From Archilochus colubris (lineage: Eukaryota > Chordata > Aves > Apodiformes > Trochilidae), in contig CM041084.1 in NCBI GenBank assembly GCA_023079485.1, positions 101,536,467 through 101,600,466 on the forward strand: a stretch of 64,000 bases of DNA, read 5' to 3'. Shown in pieces: positions 39,326 through 53,784 of this stretch (the first letter of the stretch is position 1; each line of letters begins with the position of its first letter). A program made the translations under genes and the position numbers. The notes under the pieces were generated by a model. That model was not told the origin of the DNA, ran no database searches, and saw nothing but the letters and a program-made list of their open reading frames with translations.

Positions 39326-39396
39326 AGATTTAACAAGATTTAACAACAATTAATAGTTAAATATGTAATTATATAGATATATAAATATATATTTAA
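39326..39396. repeat. Tandem 10-mer AGATTTAACA x2 and AT palindrome
   Basis: AGATTTAACA occurs twice in direct tandem at 39,326-39,345. It is followed by an AT-only stretch flanked by the inverted octamers TTAAATAT (39,357-39,364) and ATATTTAA (39,389-39,396). It is likely slippage-derived low-complexity DNA; easily unwound DNA of this kind can also occur at matrix-attachment regions. Confidence 0.7.
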
Positions 39397-39984
39397 TCTT
39401 AAAGTGATGTACAAAAAAGAGAATTAAGCAATAAACACTGGATCAATTTGTGTCTAATTTTACCAGTCCACAGTCAAACTGAGTAACTGTGAAACTACAA
39501 AAGGTGAGGAAGATTTTTATTTCCCAAAAGTAGTTTTCTTGCAACTAAGAATTTAAAAAGGAGTTGAAAAAAACCCAACTTTCTGAATCACTTATGATAC
39601 TACCTTTCTAAATCAACTTTTGAACTATGCCATTAAATGCTTCTGGTAATGAGATGAAAGAAAACACAAAAGGTCAGTAGTGGAGAGGGGGAAAGTCATG
39701 ATAAGGATGGGCCACCAATACAAAGCCATATGGTGAACTTGGTTTATAGATAAAGTAAATCACTATGTGCTTGAATAGGGACAGATGTTGGATGCATGGT
39801 TTTACATCTAAAGCCAAGTTGCTGACAATCAGATATCACATGAGACTCTACCCCAGGGAGCAATTACTCTAAATAAGGTATTATGATCATGGTGAAAGTT
39901 GATTACAATTCCAAAGAGAAACTTGGGATAATGTGGTCCTTTAGGATGGAACTATTATGCTACTGATGAGAACATTGCTGAAAT

Positions 39985-40360
39985 ATGATTTGTAATTTGG
40001 GAGTCCATATTTCAAGAAGGATCTTGAGAAACTGAACTGAGTTTGGAAAAGAGCCCAGGAACAGTAAAGAGTTGGGACCTGTAGCTTTCAGGTAGAGATT
40101 CACTGATCTCAATCATCAATCTAATTTATTAAAGAGAAGATTGGGGAGTAATTTTATTAATCTGTCAGAGCTGCAAATCAGGTGAAGGATAATTCTCTCT
40201 AGGAAACAAAGAGTAATAATACAAAATATCTGGAAGTGACTTTAAACATAATGATACAGAAATGTGTGCCACAATGCTGACATTGAACAAATGGGTTGGT
40301 TTGAATGAGATAGGAATTATTTACTGGGACTCATAACTGGGGCCTGTGATAGACACTGTA
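39985..40360 (+). mobile_element. Possible very old CR1 LINE fragment
   Basis: CATATTTCAAGAAGGATCTTGAGAAACTG, then AAAGAGAAGATTGGGGAGTAATTTTATTAATCTGT, then AGGAAACAAAGAG and AAATATCTGGAAGTGAC resemble, in order, the CR1 ORF2 C-terminal blocks of old copies (FQ/KD, EKRRLGSDFINL). Similarity is weak, no frame survives and no 3' tail is clear. It could be chance resemblance. Confidence 0.4.
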
Positions 40361-43302
40361 GAAACAGTGCTTGTAAAATCAGCATGAAGAGCTTTCCTGG
40401 AAGGTTCAAGTATTACTGAACACAAATATAGAACGCCTGTGAATCAGAAATTAAGAATTAAATCAGTGAAAACTGTGATCTTCATTCGTTGTGAGCTGGA
40501 TCACTGAAACAAAATAATAAAATAGAGGGAGGTAGGAAAGATCTGATATGTGAATTGAAAAAGTGTCTCTTTAAAGAAAAACTCTATTTCCTTTTTGATA
40601 AATATAGCACACTGGTTGCATTTGGACTCTTCAGAGGAATGATTCATCAGTGGTTTTGATAAAAACTTTACCAAGAAGTGTTTCATGTCTTTCTATTTGG
40701 ATAGAAAAATAGATATAACTTTTGGATAGAATTTGTCTTGGTTTTAGTGAAAGTTAATTACTGAAAGTTAAATAAAATTAGTAAATCAGATTGTATGTTT
40801 GAAATAAGATTTCTCTCTCTTATTTATACATCATTAAGAAGAAAAAGTCAGACTATTTTAACTGTTGTTTTTGTGAAAGCCTGTTGTTTTAGATTAGTTT
40901 TATTTGCAATCAAGCTGCCTTTTTTACTAACTTATTTTAGAAGGGAAGTCTTCTTGGAATAGATCTGAAAGAGGATGCCAGAAACTATTTTAGACATACA
41001 GACTTTAACTGTTGATTTCTTCTGTTCTAAGTCCATTATTCCTTTATTATTTATTAAATTCCTTCTACATTTATAAAATGGTAAATAAAGTAAGCAAATG
41101 AGTTGACCTTTAAACAAGAAATTCTAGTAATGCTTAGTTTCATGCTTGTATGCATTCATGTGTTGTTTGATTTTGTTTCAGCTAACTGCAAACAATACAA
41201 AAGTACTTATTTTAAAAAAAATTTTTATGCATATTATAAAAAAAGTCCCATGTCAAACAGTTTTCTTCCCTGAATAATTCTGGAATGTAAAAATTAACCC
41301 ATCAGTTCTGTGTCCATATTGCCAAAATTAACTCAGTGGAAGTTCCAATATGTTGATCATGTAATGATATAGGACAAGGTTCACAATCTAAAATCCATCT
41401 CTTTGATACATAAGAGAACATAAGTTCTCTCTGTTCTCATAAGAACAGAAGCAGTTCCATGTTCAAAAAGGCAAACCTAAAAATTTAAAAAGGAAACCTA
41501 GAAAATTAGAGTAGGTGTTATTGAGCTCAGAAACATCCTGGGACTTCATCTTCCCTGTTAGTGATGGACTCTTTCCTAGAAAAGAACTTACAGAAGAAAC
41601 TTGACCTGTCAGAGAGGAACTGAGATTAGATTTTAAAATTGCATGTGTAACTTAATTGTGTGGAAATCTCTTGTCCACAGAGGTTAACTGGTAGGATTTC
41701 AAACACCAGTTCTTCATCCTTCCACCTTTCTCAGAAAGGTATAACAAGACATTTTCTAATTTTACACCTCTCAGAAGAGCAGAAGAATGCTCTGGCTGGC
41801 TTAATTGGCTTATGTTGTAAAGGTCAGCTCCTGAAAAATCCCAAGAAACTGCAGGAAGATGAATATTACAGTTCTACTATAAGGAAGCATGATGAAGAAT
41901 TTCAAACAATGTTTACAAATTATTATCTATGAATAAATAATTTCATTTTTAAAAACTGTTTGCAGCTAGAAGCTAAGCAAAATGTGCAAATCAGCGAGAA
42001 ATTATGTTTTACAGACTATAGTTGTATGAGTCTTAGATTCTACTGAAGCAAAAAGGAGCTGACAACTTGAACTTGTGTGAGAGTATTGCAAGCTAATTCA
42101 TCCATAACAGATCTCATATGAAGTAGTTTGTATAACAGCAACAAAGAAATGCATTAGCACTGAGCAAAACAAATGAAATAGAGAAGAAATAGACAGCCTT
42201 CAGCAAATAATGTAAAGTTAATAACCATGAGATCAGTGTTGGCTAAGGACAGATTTCTTCATTTTACTTTTCTTCCCATAATGACCAGTCACAAAATGCT
42301 GTTGGTCTCAATGATACTCATTATGTAGGTTATCATCTAACATATCCTCCTTCTACTGCTCTTAGAATTTTTAGTCAAAGTTGGCTTTAGTCCTGTACCT
42401 GAATATAAGGATAGAAACTCAGTAGAAATCTATATATATCTGCTAGGAACATAGGCAGTGTAAGGTTGCCCCTGAAGCCTGTATAACCTGCATAGCACTG
42501 AGGCATTTCATTTGCCCCAAGTATTTTGGGCCACTTAATTCCTACATGAAGATCTAGAAAGCAGACTTAGCATATACGTGTTCACCACAGAAGACAAAGG
42601 CAATTCCTTCTGCCACTGCCACCTGAGGACTTTAGAGCTGACATATCACAGCTATTCTACCTAGGAGCTGCTAGAATGTTTCCTCTTTCATAAATGACCA
42701 CATTTTTGCTACCTCAAATACCTTCTTTTGCACAGATTCAGGAGAGGTCAGAGCTTTTTCTGTCCAGGGAGAAAAAGAATTTTCAGAGCTCTCCCTGCCC
42801 ATGTTCTCTCCTAGAACACAGGGGTGGTGTTAATGTCTCCCAGATTAAGGCTAGCTCAATATTAAACTATCACTGTTGCATTTACATCTTTAAATGATGC
42901 CTTATAGGGATGCTTATTCAAATTTGGACAAACTAAGGAAACAAAATTAATATTGTCAGTATTGTTGCTAGTGTTATTACTATTGCCAAGACCCCTAACC
43001 TACATTAAGAAATTTTGATCTAGTAAGTTTACAAGCTAATGAAAATTTAGTATAGTAGATCCCATCTATTACATATGTCTTTCCCAGTTCAATCTTTAGT
43101 ACCTTGGAAATTTTGATTTTTAAAAATTAATTATTTATAATCTTCCTGTAACTAATACCTTGTAAGCCATCTTCACATGATTTACATGAATCAAAGCTCT
43201 TCTAACATAGGTCCATATATAAACATACTAACAGAAAAACTGAAGTGGACTGGGCAGTTGTATTACCAGGGATCCATTCTGTAGCTTCTATCTGCTCCTT
43301 CA
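40361..43302. other. AT-rich noncoding stretch with two adjacent perfect hairpins
   Basis: No recognised gene. A notable short structure is at 41,413-41,448 (annotated separately). A 90-codon frame at 41,660-41,932 and shorter frames are unrecognised. Confidence 0.6.
41413..41448. promoter_or_regulatory. Two back-to-back perfect hairpins with steroid-receptor half-sites
   Basis: AGAGAAC-ATAA-GTTCTCT (41,413-41,430) is immediately followed by CTGTTCT-CATA-AGAACAG (41,431-41,448). Each is a perfect 7-bp inverted repeat with a 4-base loop. The arms are variants of the glucocorticoid/androgen/progesterone receptor half-site AGAACA/TGTTCT, giving three exact half-sites and one near match in 36 bases. 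Spacing between half-sites in each palindrome is one base away from the canonical 3-base response element, so receptor binding is uncertain. Confidence 0.35.
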
Positions 43303-43415
43303 CACAGAATCACAGGATCTTAGGAGTTGGAAGGGATGCCAAGTACAACTCCCCAGCCATGGCAGGGTCACCTAAAGTAGGTCACAAAGGAACATGTCCA
43401 GGTGGGATTTTGCTA
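43303..43415 (-). mobile_element. CR1 LINE, 3' tip, inverted
   Basis: The plus strand reads CACAGAATCACAGGATCTTAG, GAGTTGGAAGGGATGCC, then CAACTCCCCAGCCATGG, CAGGGTCACCTAAAGTAGG and AGGAACATGTCCAGGTGGG. This is the complement of the CR1 subfamily with AGTTGGAAGGGA and CAGGTGGG at its 3' end. Only about 110 bases are present. It is the last CR1 copy I recognise before the end of the window. Confidence 0.85.
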
Positions 43416-46400
43416 GCTATCTTTACTTCTGGTTTTCATATGCTTTTTGTAAATAGAATGCAGTTAAAATTTTATATCCTTTCAGTGCACAGTTCATTTT
43501 TCCCATCTAGTCACTGCTAAACACCTAATGATAAAACTGATATTGGTAACTTCACATTTGATTGTAATAAAAATGCGATGCACAAAGCCAATTGTATATT
43601 TCAGCTTTCCACTGCAGACAAGCAATGTTCTAATTTATTCTGCTGTTCCTGGGTTGCTTGGGTAATATTTTGTTATTATTTTGTTTTTAAAATCTAGCAA
43701 AAATGCTATGATGCTTCGTAATGGTATTTCTGTGTTTAAATAACAAAGTTAGAGGAATCTTCCATATGAGATACCATTAGCTGAAGCATTTCTGTAAAGT
43801 CATAAAACTTGCTGTGCTTGATTAAAAAAAAAAAAAATAAAACCAACAGAAGAAATGACATGCCTTTTTGTAGCTATTTACAGAATCAGAGAATACTACT
43901 ATCTTATGAATGATTTAAACTGTTTGCTTCAACCTATTTGTTTCCTGTACCTGACAAATATGCGCCAGCCACCTACCTTGAATAGAGAGGTCCTAATAAA
44001 CAACATAAATGAGCTCTGATGACTCTTCTAATTTATCCCTGATTGCCCTGGCTTCTATTTGTGTGGATCTACTACATTTACTTTCAAGCAGAGTGTTCTA
44101 GGATATATACTATTGGCTGAATGGCAAAACTGTTCCAGGGAAAAAGCTATTTGACATTAACAGCTAATCATAAGGCTACATCTTTGACTGCATAAACACA
44201 AAAACATGTTTAACTTATGCTCTTCCTCTGTTTTTATCGAATACCAGTTAAATGATTTATTGAGCAATTCCTGCCTATTAATTTTCACAAGTTGCAAAGA
44301 CCATTATAATGATTTAGCACTCTGTTCAGTAGAAAAAAAATTGCAGAAATATCACACAGGATGATTTGTTAAATAATTTTTATTAGTTCTCCCACTTTTA
44401 TTCTTCATGCCCCTGTTAGTTATAAACAAATTTCTGCAAGGTCACTGGTGTTAGGAATCATGTCTTTCACAGAAGTGAAGAAATAAATCTGTCTGTGAGG
44501 AACTCTATTAATTCTACTGTTTCTCTTTCTCTCTGTATCTCCCTTTCTTAATTTGAATTGTATATTTTTCCCCTGAATAGAATATTTTCGATGTGCACAA
44601 ATTATATTCTTTATATTCTGCATCCCAATTGTACATAACTATCCTCCATCTTTAGAGGATAGCACCAAATGCAGTGGAACGAATGACTCAGGCTTGACAG
44701 GAACTTGAGGTTTGGGAAAAAGCTAGCTTTTTTTAAAGAAAAAGATTGGAAGACATTATGAAGTTGCAGAAGGCTGCTGGAAGATTTCGCATGAGTTATT
44801 GTGTTGCCTTTTCTGGGGACATGTTCTTTCTTTATAAAACAGCTAAATAGGTCAGTAGTTTTAATTTCAAAGTGCCCTCTTCCAGAGGAAGGTGTGGGCT
44901 TTGGTACTGTAGGGTTTAACATTGTAGTATAGAGAGTTTAGAAAACCACCTACAGTCTAAGTGAATGGATTATAACATACTTTGCAAGATTTTGAGGCAG
45001 AAACCATAATTTTCTCCCCTTTCAATACTGCCTTACTGCTAGAAAGGACAGTTTAAGGCTTTTCTTGGCTCCAGTGGTGTTCATACAGTTACAAAGGAGC
45101 AGAACTTGCAGGCTTGACATGGCAGTGGATTGGTTATTTGCCAGTGAAAAAAACCAACAATTCTTCCTCACCAACCTATTCAGAATCTTCTGACAGCTCC
45201 CAGGAGCAAACAGCCTCATGTTGGGTTAAACTGGGGCCTTGCTGGTGGTGAGGTGGCAGCTCCAGTCACCTCCTGAGTCCTTCTGGAGTGAGATGTTCTG
45301 CACTGCAGCAGGATCCACTCTTGGCTATAGACATGAGATTGTGGAAGCTCCAAAGTACATATTAGGCCTTATGGTTAAGTTTCTTGGGTGAGGAATGATA
45401 TTTAATGTTTAGTTAGCCAAAAAACTCTAGTTATGAGCTAGGATCCTGGAGTATTAGCCACTGTCTAAACATGTGGTGAAAGGAATACCCTATTTTTAAA
45501 GTATGTGCATGTGTCCAAAATTAAGGAATATGTATTTAATAACTTTCAATTTTTATTTTATTTCACTTAATTGTTCATCACATGAAATTCAATAATGACC
45601 ACAGAAACTGTTTTAACAGTGTTAACATTTTAACTTCTAGCACTTAAAAGGGCATTTGTTCCCTTTTGTCAAAGTCTTGTGATACAAAGGCACTCTTGTC
45701 TAAGACAAAATAGAGCTAACAAAGAATCAAGGAAGCCAGCATGGGAATGGCAAGTCGATGTAATGCATTTTGGACAGTGGTACAAGGAGCTTCTCAGAGG
45801 GCAATATTTAAAACTGTAAGTGTTAAATTGAGAGTATATGCACCAGGACACAGGTCAAAAAACATGATTCTACAGATGTTCATTGCATGTTCCACGTTAT
45901 CCTTGTGAGTAACCTTGCTGGTTGTCACTGCACTGAGAACCTACATCCAGAACATGCTGAGCATTGGCTGCTCCAAGCTTCAAACTCTCAGGGAAATAAT
46001 ATGACTCTTTGGATTGTATTCTGCTTTCATCAGCCTAGGATTGAGAATTATATGTACTTCAGTGTATAAATAAAACATTCCCTTAACGTACAGAAAAATG
46101 CTTTTGTCATTTTTCCAACCGTGAAGAAGAAAGCACCTCACTTTAGAGCAATAAAGTTACTTTGAAAATATTGCACAATTTTTCTCCCTGTCCTGCTACG
46201 TCCTGCCTTACAGTCATGTTCTTCAGCATACCAATGGGTATAGTTTTCACATTCACCATCAAATATATTGCATGTTACTGAAATATTTGAAAATGTGGAG
46301 GGTTCCCTCCAAAATATGAGTGCCTGTGGGAAAACCTTTCCAGAGAAGGATAAATTTGGCCATATATTGCACTTTCTGTTTGCTTTACACTTGATTAATG

Positions 46401-49400
46401 TGATGCCTATAGGAACAAATGCAAGCATTAATTCCTATTAACTTTTATTGCACTGCTAGCATGTCCTTAACTTTTAGAACTAATTGACCTTGTTCTTGTG
46501 TTTAGAACTGTTTTATAAAGAGTAGCTTTCCACAACAGTCACCAAGACCTTTTCAGATATATGGATGATGCAATATTTTCAGAGCAATCAGCTGGTGGAA
46601 CTTCTATCCAGTCACTTATCCGGATCAAACTTGTTCCATTTAGAGAAAATTCTGAGAAGCAAAAGGTTTTGACACTTTTCCATACGATGAATTTTGTAAA
46701 TACATTTTCCAGGTGAATTCTGGATGTTTTCACCTATACTTTTGAAGTGGAATGCTGCCCTGAACCTGTTTAACAAATTCTTATTTATAATATTAATGAT
46801 ATGTCTGATATGAAATGACTCATCCATAGCTGAATGAATAGATTACCCTTGAGCCTGCAGTGTCTCCACTTTGGTATACAGCTAGCAGCGGAGCCAGGAT
46901 TTGGTTACCTTGGCTAGTTTCAACCTCATTCTTTCCTTGTATTCTCCCACTTACTGGTGTGCATCTTCAGTCTTAGAGACTTGCTCCTGCTTTATTAGCT
47001 GAGAGATATTCTTTCGTTCTGTACTCACAAAACACTTGGCACGGGAGAATTGGTTATTCTAAGCATGTTTCCTAGACATTGAAACAACCAGAATATTAGA
47101 CAACCTTCTTTCTTGGAAGCCAAGTGGTATATTGGGGTGCAGTCTTCATGTGGAGAGAGCTGTTTTGATTACATGGGATGGGGAGGAATGAAATTCACAA
47201 TATATAGTCCCTATTATGTTCAGAGGAATGTTAGAAAAAAAGTAGGTGACACTGAGGATATAATTCTCAGGATTCATGCTACCTTTAAGTGGCACTTGTT
47301 ATCTTATGGTGTGTAATTCCAGGAGGATGAGAATGTATGTCTTTCTACCCTGTGCTGACAGCAGGAGATAATTCATCATCCAGTAAAGCTCCTTCCATCC
47401 TAGGTCTTGGACTAATTCCAGATTGTCCTAGGTCCAGAATACACTGGCTTTAGCTAGATCAGCTTGTAATTGGCCTTTGGCTAACTCCTCTATGAGCCCA
47501 GCCTGATATGGGGTTGTGACTATTCAAAGCTGGTTTATTTGATGCTGCTTAGACTAGTCTGTTTGCATGGAAAAGAAGAATCATTCATTTTCTGAGCACA
47601 TTTCAGGCTAGGTTGATTTTTTTTTTAAAGAAAACCAAGTTATTAGACTTTGTGTAAGGCAATTTTAAAAAGGGTGATAAATGGAAGACCACTTTATCAA
47701 GTCTTTTGACTTTAAGCTGTATGAATTTCATCTTTGAATGCAACTATGTCCACTTCAAATAGACACTGCTTGCATACGATTGCTGGTCTGGGGTTCAAAA
47801 TTGCCTAGAGGATTTAGAACAACTCATCTATGATGAACAGTTTAAAGATAGTTGGCCTTTTGTTGGTTCCCATAGTCTGTTACATTCCATCAATGAATAC
47901 TGGATAATAATCAGACTGTAGGGACACAACAAAGTACTAAATTATTGGAAAGGAGTAACACCACGCTCATCTGTCAGAGATATCGATAATAGCATTAAGC
48001 AGTCTCCACAATTTACTCCTTAATTTCTTTTAAAGCTGCAAATCTACCCATTTAAATACGTGTAAAAATCAGTACCAAAAAATATCTATGTTAGAATAGG
48101 CCTAGTTTTCTGCTTTGGCAGAAGAAGAGCATAATCTCAAGTGCTTTCTCCAAAAGAGTATTTAAAGATGAAGAAATGGGACTTGGTTTCTCCCAGGAGT
48201 CTGCTCCAGAGACTAATAGGAATCCTGTACAGTTGAGGTAACAGGTCAGACTGGTAACTTTAAGGAAACTTTTATTTGTATCCTTTCACCCTTTTGCCCT
48301 GTAAAACTTCCTCCCTTCCTTTCCTGGGCCTTTTTTCCACAGAATTTATGGTAGAAAATGAAATATAATACAATTAATACAATAGCAATTTATTACATAA
48401 GAATTTCTTCTTTGAATCCATAACTATTATTCTTTTTTAAAGACAAAACATATATTACTACTTTTTATTCTTGTTAACCCTGCAGAAGCAATGTATTAGT
48501 GACACAGCTGGTTTCTACATGGCTAAAGAACAATATTATTAAGTACTAAGTCAAAGGCATACTGCTGAGACTTTCTGTGGTGCAGAAAAAACAACACCTG
48601 GTTTTCCACCCCAGCTTCAGTTTTCAAGGGTGGCAGTTTTAAACACTCTTTGAATAAAAAACAGGGAAAATACTGAGAAGAAATTAACACAGTCTCCTAC
48701 AATGCTATTGGTAGCAATGCCTTTTGACATTTTACCTGTACTTAAAATACTCTGTGTCCTTTGTTGATCTCTAATGATCCTGGTGGCTTTTGGAACCTCT
48801 TGATCACAGCAGAACATTTAATTACCAAAAATTACAGGATGTAATGAACATGAATTATGAACATGTTCAAAACTGTGCTTTCTCTTGCCTTCAGCTTTCT
48901 TCTTTAGTTGTCTGCTATACAGCTTTGTGGCCTCTGAGCACTGAAGCAGCACAGAGAAGCTGTATGGCAGAACGTCTTCCCCAAGGTACAGCTAATCACC
49001 CAATTGCTGACTAAGATGTACTGTGGCACTTAGCATAAGTGGAGAAATCTGATTGCTTGTCATTGGTCAAACTCTTTTTCCTTATACTATGGTGTCAAAT
49101 GCTTTGCAATTTGCTAGTTGTGCTTTTCCCAAGGGCTCCTGCCTTTGGAGAGGCTGCATTGTGTGTGGATAGTGATTTATTCACAGTAGTTTGCTGTCCT
49201 TTACTGAATGCCATTTTAATGTTAAAATAAAATTGAATGGGTATAAAAAAGGAGAAAATTGGGTTTTTTATTTTTATTTACAAGCTTCTAGGAATGAAAT
49301 ATTACCAGATCAGATCAAAGCTTTTGGTGTTGGAGCTTTGTTGTGCAGGAATGATTTATAAAAGAATGCTGTCAGATATACTTTATTGTGGCCTCCAAGC

Positions 49401-52400
49401 AGCTTTATGAAATATGCTGAGATGCACAGCACTTTACAGGCACTTATAGATTTCCAGGACTGTGCTATCTCAACTGAAGACTAATTACAGATGGTTTTGC
49501 TGATTATTAGAACAAAAGTTTCTAGATAGCTGGTAGCTAGAATGCAGAAGTGAAAGAAGTTTATAAGGATTTACACCTGCAGGAGTTATAAACCTTGTAT
49601 CTGCCCTGACAGAAAAAAGCCACAGTTCTATTTGTGAGTTTGGAAGGATGTTTCAGCTGTTTGGAAATAAGTGTGTGATATCAGAAGTGCACTGACCGTG
49701 CTAACATTATATGGCTGCTAGGACTGAAAAAGGATGCTGCTTCACTGGGGCAAGGACAGAGCAATTCAACAGCTACTGGCTTCCTGGTGATAAGCCAAGC
49801 ATGATGAATAAATTCTCCTCTCTGCTTTTGAGAGGTAAAAAACTCCACAAACATTGGCAGAAACTGCCAGAGGGAACGCAGAAGAGAGTTGGTCTCAATA
49901 CACACTTTTTTTTTTCTTTTTAATCTATTAATAGAGAACTTTTGAAACAAGTTCATAACACCTGTAACAATAGGAACTAGATATGGATGGTTTAACAAGA
50001 AAAGAGTTCTCTGGAATAGTACAGGTAGAATTCAGCTAATAAAATGCAAAAGTCCAGTGATGTCAAGAGATCCGAGAAGCCCTCACTTAAATTGCTAATA
50101 TTAACCCAAAACTTTTAGCATGGCCTCCCAATACCAGAATCTTGTTTCATGAACAACTGTAGAACCACTACTTGAAATTTTTTTTCTACTTGAGACAACA
50201 GTATGTTGGAATAAATCTCAAACATTTTAAAAAAAAATTGTTCAGTAGTTTCTTTCTGTGTTGTCTTTGATTTGTCTTTAACTACAGACCCTCCATGAAA
50301 GGTGATGCTTTATTATTATTACACTGGACCTGGTATAGGCATGCCAGATCACAGAAGTAAAATAGGAAGTAATATTTATTAGATGATGAGATATTTGATG
50401 ATCCTACTCTGCTGCTACCTGCATTGTAAAACTCCATCTGAGTTCTAGGGAAGGAGAAATAAGCCTGAAATATCCACAAATGCTACTTTCATTGACGTTA
50501 TCAGCTCCTTATTGTGCCTTAAAATAATTCTTTTCCCATACTTGACTGACACCTCTGTTGATGTAAGTCTTAATTATTGGTCTTTCTGGAGTCTAACTCT
50601 GTTATTTGTTCCTGTTAAAAGCTCTTCTCAGAAACACCCTAATGGTGAGATATCAGCATATCTTCCAGGCACAAAATAGAAAACAGTTGAGCATGTTCTC
50701 AAAATGTGGCTTTAGCCTTGAATATTGGGACATTTTGACCGCCGTGTGATTTATCAGGAATTGCATGAAAGAATGATGAAAAATGGTTAACCAACCAAAT
50801 TGTTTCCTCCTTTTCCCATAACATAAAAAAAAAAAAATAAAACCAAACCAAAACTCTCAAACTTTGGAAGAATGAACAAACCCATCTTTAAAGATTTTAA
50901 TGTCTTTCCTTCTGCTTTAATGCATAGTTGATGTTCAGTTCCTATCACCCTGGAACAGACTTACTAAGGCAGCAGACAAGTACCTTTCTCCCTACTCTCA
51001 TTTCTGTATAAATGACAAGATTATTGCACAATAGTAAATCTGGACAAGTCTAGCTATCGTTCCTTTATACCCAGTCATTTAAGGAGAAAGAGGGATTTCA
51101 GTTGTCACATCAGAAAGACCTGCTGAATGTTCTCAGGCTTCTTCTCTCTGAGACATCATTGCTTTATGTGAGGGCTCTTGTTTTAAGAATCTTTCATCGG
51201 CTGAAAAAGCTTAACCTCAATGCAAATTATATCCTTACTGTTAAAATCTAAATCCAGAATATTGGAGTCCAGCTTGTTTCCTATTCTCTTGCTACTCAAC
51301 TTTCCACCTGCCAAACTGAAATAATAAGTTTACTTCTTCTCATCAAGCTTCCTGCTGTGTATGATTAAATTATTATTTATTTAAAAAGACAGTTTTCAAC
51401 AGTCTTTTGCCTTCAATAATGTGTGAACAGAGAGCGTCACTAGGAAAACATGCCATCATCTCAGCTGGCTGTTGTAGGCTCTTTGATGTGCAGCTGGTGT
51501 GAGTAAAGGAGTAGTATCTTCCACTCACATATATTGCAGGGAAAGAGTAATGCTAGCTAACATGGTAGAGAGCAGTTTCTGTGAAAACTACTTTTGGCAG
51601 TTTTCAGCCATCTCTGATTGCTTTGTGCTATTTGTGCTGACTGTTGAGCAATTGCAGACATAAAATCTAATTTTTATTCAAAAATATCTGCCTTAAAATC
51701 CTCAGAAAAGACAATTTTCTACATGATTACCAGTCTTCTCATTCACATGAAGTTCTTATAATGCTTTTCCTGTTTCCCTATTTTTCTATCAAAAGGAGCA
51801 AAAATACTCCTGTAGTTGTATTGCATTTCAGAATGATCTGCTTATACTTAGAAAACATATTGTAAGTTATTATAGCCCCACCTAATTGAGGAATTGAATT
51901 GTACCTCCTTGATGCATTTACAAACTGATCTACACTTCGCCATTCTCTCAGGGATTTGCTGTATCTCAATACCTGGAAAAAGTATTCTCATTCTACTGAA
52001 GGAATTTTATGGATTTTTTTTGTTTGTTTCCTCCTCTCTCGTTATGCTTATTCAGAACATTGTTTTGCTGTTGATTCCATCAAAATACATCCTGACAATT
52101 GAAAATCACAGCAACTTGCTTGTTTCTAATACTCAACAAAGATTTGGGGCGTGGAAGGGAAGATATTCTCAAATCTTCTGTTTTATATCTTGCAAACCAG
52201 TGACCCTTCTAAGAAGCCTCTCAACATCTGACTTAATTCCTGACTAATGTTGAAAGTCACAGATTTTGTGGAATTATGTGTTTGAAAGCCTAAAGGTCAC
52301 ACAAGTAATACCTTTAACGAAGTTTGCTTTACTAATCTTGAAGCATTTTTTCTCTGTATTAAGTAGTTATGCTGAACTGACACTGTGTTTGGATTACTTG

Positions 52401-53784
52401 CTGCTCCTTTCCTATTTTTTTCATCTTTAACTGACTTGCCAATAGTCAGTGTGGTTCCACAAAGTGAGCTGATGGATTTTTACCTTTTCCTTGGAGTGCA
52501 TGTTATTTAGGAGTCACCCATTGCAAACACTGACTATAGTCCATTCTCTATTAATTTCTCCATGTTATCCATCCTGCCAGGTAAAGGAATTTGCTACAGT
52601 GTTTTTTATAGAAAACAATTAGGTAGAATGAAATGAGGCAACTCACACAATTTATTCACTTAGAACACCACTGCCTTTGGTGCAACCCAATAAAAATACA
52701 ACAAACAGACCTACAATGGGTGCGGTAGATAGAAAACCCTTTCCAATAAAAAATATTTACGGTATTAGTAAAGTGAAAATATTTAAATTAAAATTTTCTA
52801 GGCAGATGTCTGCTTCAGGATAATGAGGGGCAGGAGGAAGGAGACTTTTAGTTTTAACCTCTCTGTCTTTAATCAGACTAGGGATAAAAGCCACCGAAGC
52901 TGTTAATTTGTCCATATTGAAGTTACCCGTAGAGCCACCCAGTGAACACCTTCTTGCCTTGCAGCAATAGCTGATGCTGGAAGGGGATGAGAAGACAGCA
53001 CATGTGATCTTAATCTTTGTAGATCTGACCTAGATGTGGCAAACTTAAAAATGAACTGAGAGATTCCTCGCTTCTGCTGTGTAGAAGAGATATTTTGAGT
53101 TTGATAGTGACATTTTCTTTACTTTCTTTACTCATCCTTCCCATCCTTCCCTTGGCATGCCTTGGAGATGTGTGTACCCACTCAGATAGAAAACATAGTG
53201 AGCTCTCACAAAGCCTGCTCTCCTGTGTCTGAATCGTTGTGGCAGTAGGTGGAGGTATTGAGAAACAGGGAAACAGGAAGACCATCACCTCTTTGTTCTC
53301 CATGTTTCAGTTGTTCTGCTAACACCCAATCTATGAGGAAAATGAAAACTAAATATGATAAAAATGATGTAGTTGGGTAGTACTGATATTGATAGTGAAA
53401 GGTGAGTATAGAGATACTAAAGGTTGGAATAGGAGAAGGGATAGAGAGCAATTTTTTTGCAACACAGTGGAGAGGAAACCAAAGGATTTTGATGTGAAAA
53501 GCAGTGGGGTTACCTACAAACTTACAGGAAAATGCTGTCAAGGAAGAACTGCTCAAGATTTTCAACACCTCTGTGATGAATTTAGATGCCTTTCCCTCAC
53601 AATTTAAGGGAAAACATATTTCTTAAAATCTCAGCCACTGCCTAGTCATCATTTTGTCTGTGTCAACAAACTGCAGACAGCAAAATGTATGCTAAATTAT
53701 TTGAATTCACAGGGAGAAAGAATAACACATCTTTTGGACACTGGCTCTCCATGACTTGTAAGCCAGCGTCGTGGAAACGTGATT

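Larger units (their letters stand above)
31086..39984. other. AT-rich noncoding stretch, no gene seen
   Basis: About 8.9 kb with no recognised exon or RNA gene. Supported contents are a purine-rich tract at 31,861-31,900, A/T runs (for example 34,052-34,063), a (GGATAATAT)-type tandem repeat at 37,566-37,622, a tandem 10-mer with an adjacent AT palindrome at 39,326-39,396, and a CTCF-like site at 38,922-38,936. The interval 38,860-39,060 is noticeably less AT-rich. Open frames are under 90 codons and unrecognised. Confidence 0.55.

Noticed and set aside
43877..43990. ACAGAATCAGAGAATAC resembling a CR1 tail complement
   Set aside because: The following bases do not continue the CR1 3' untranslated motif.
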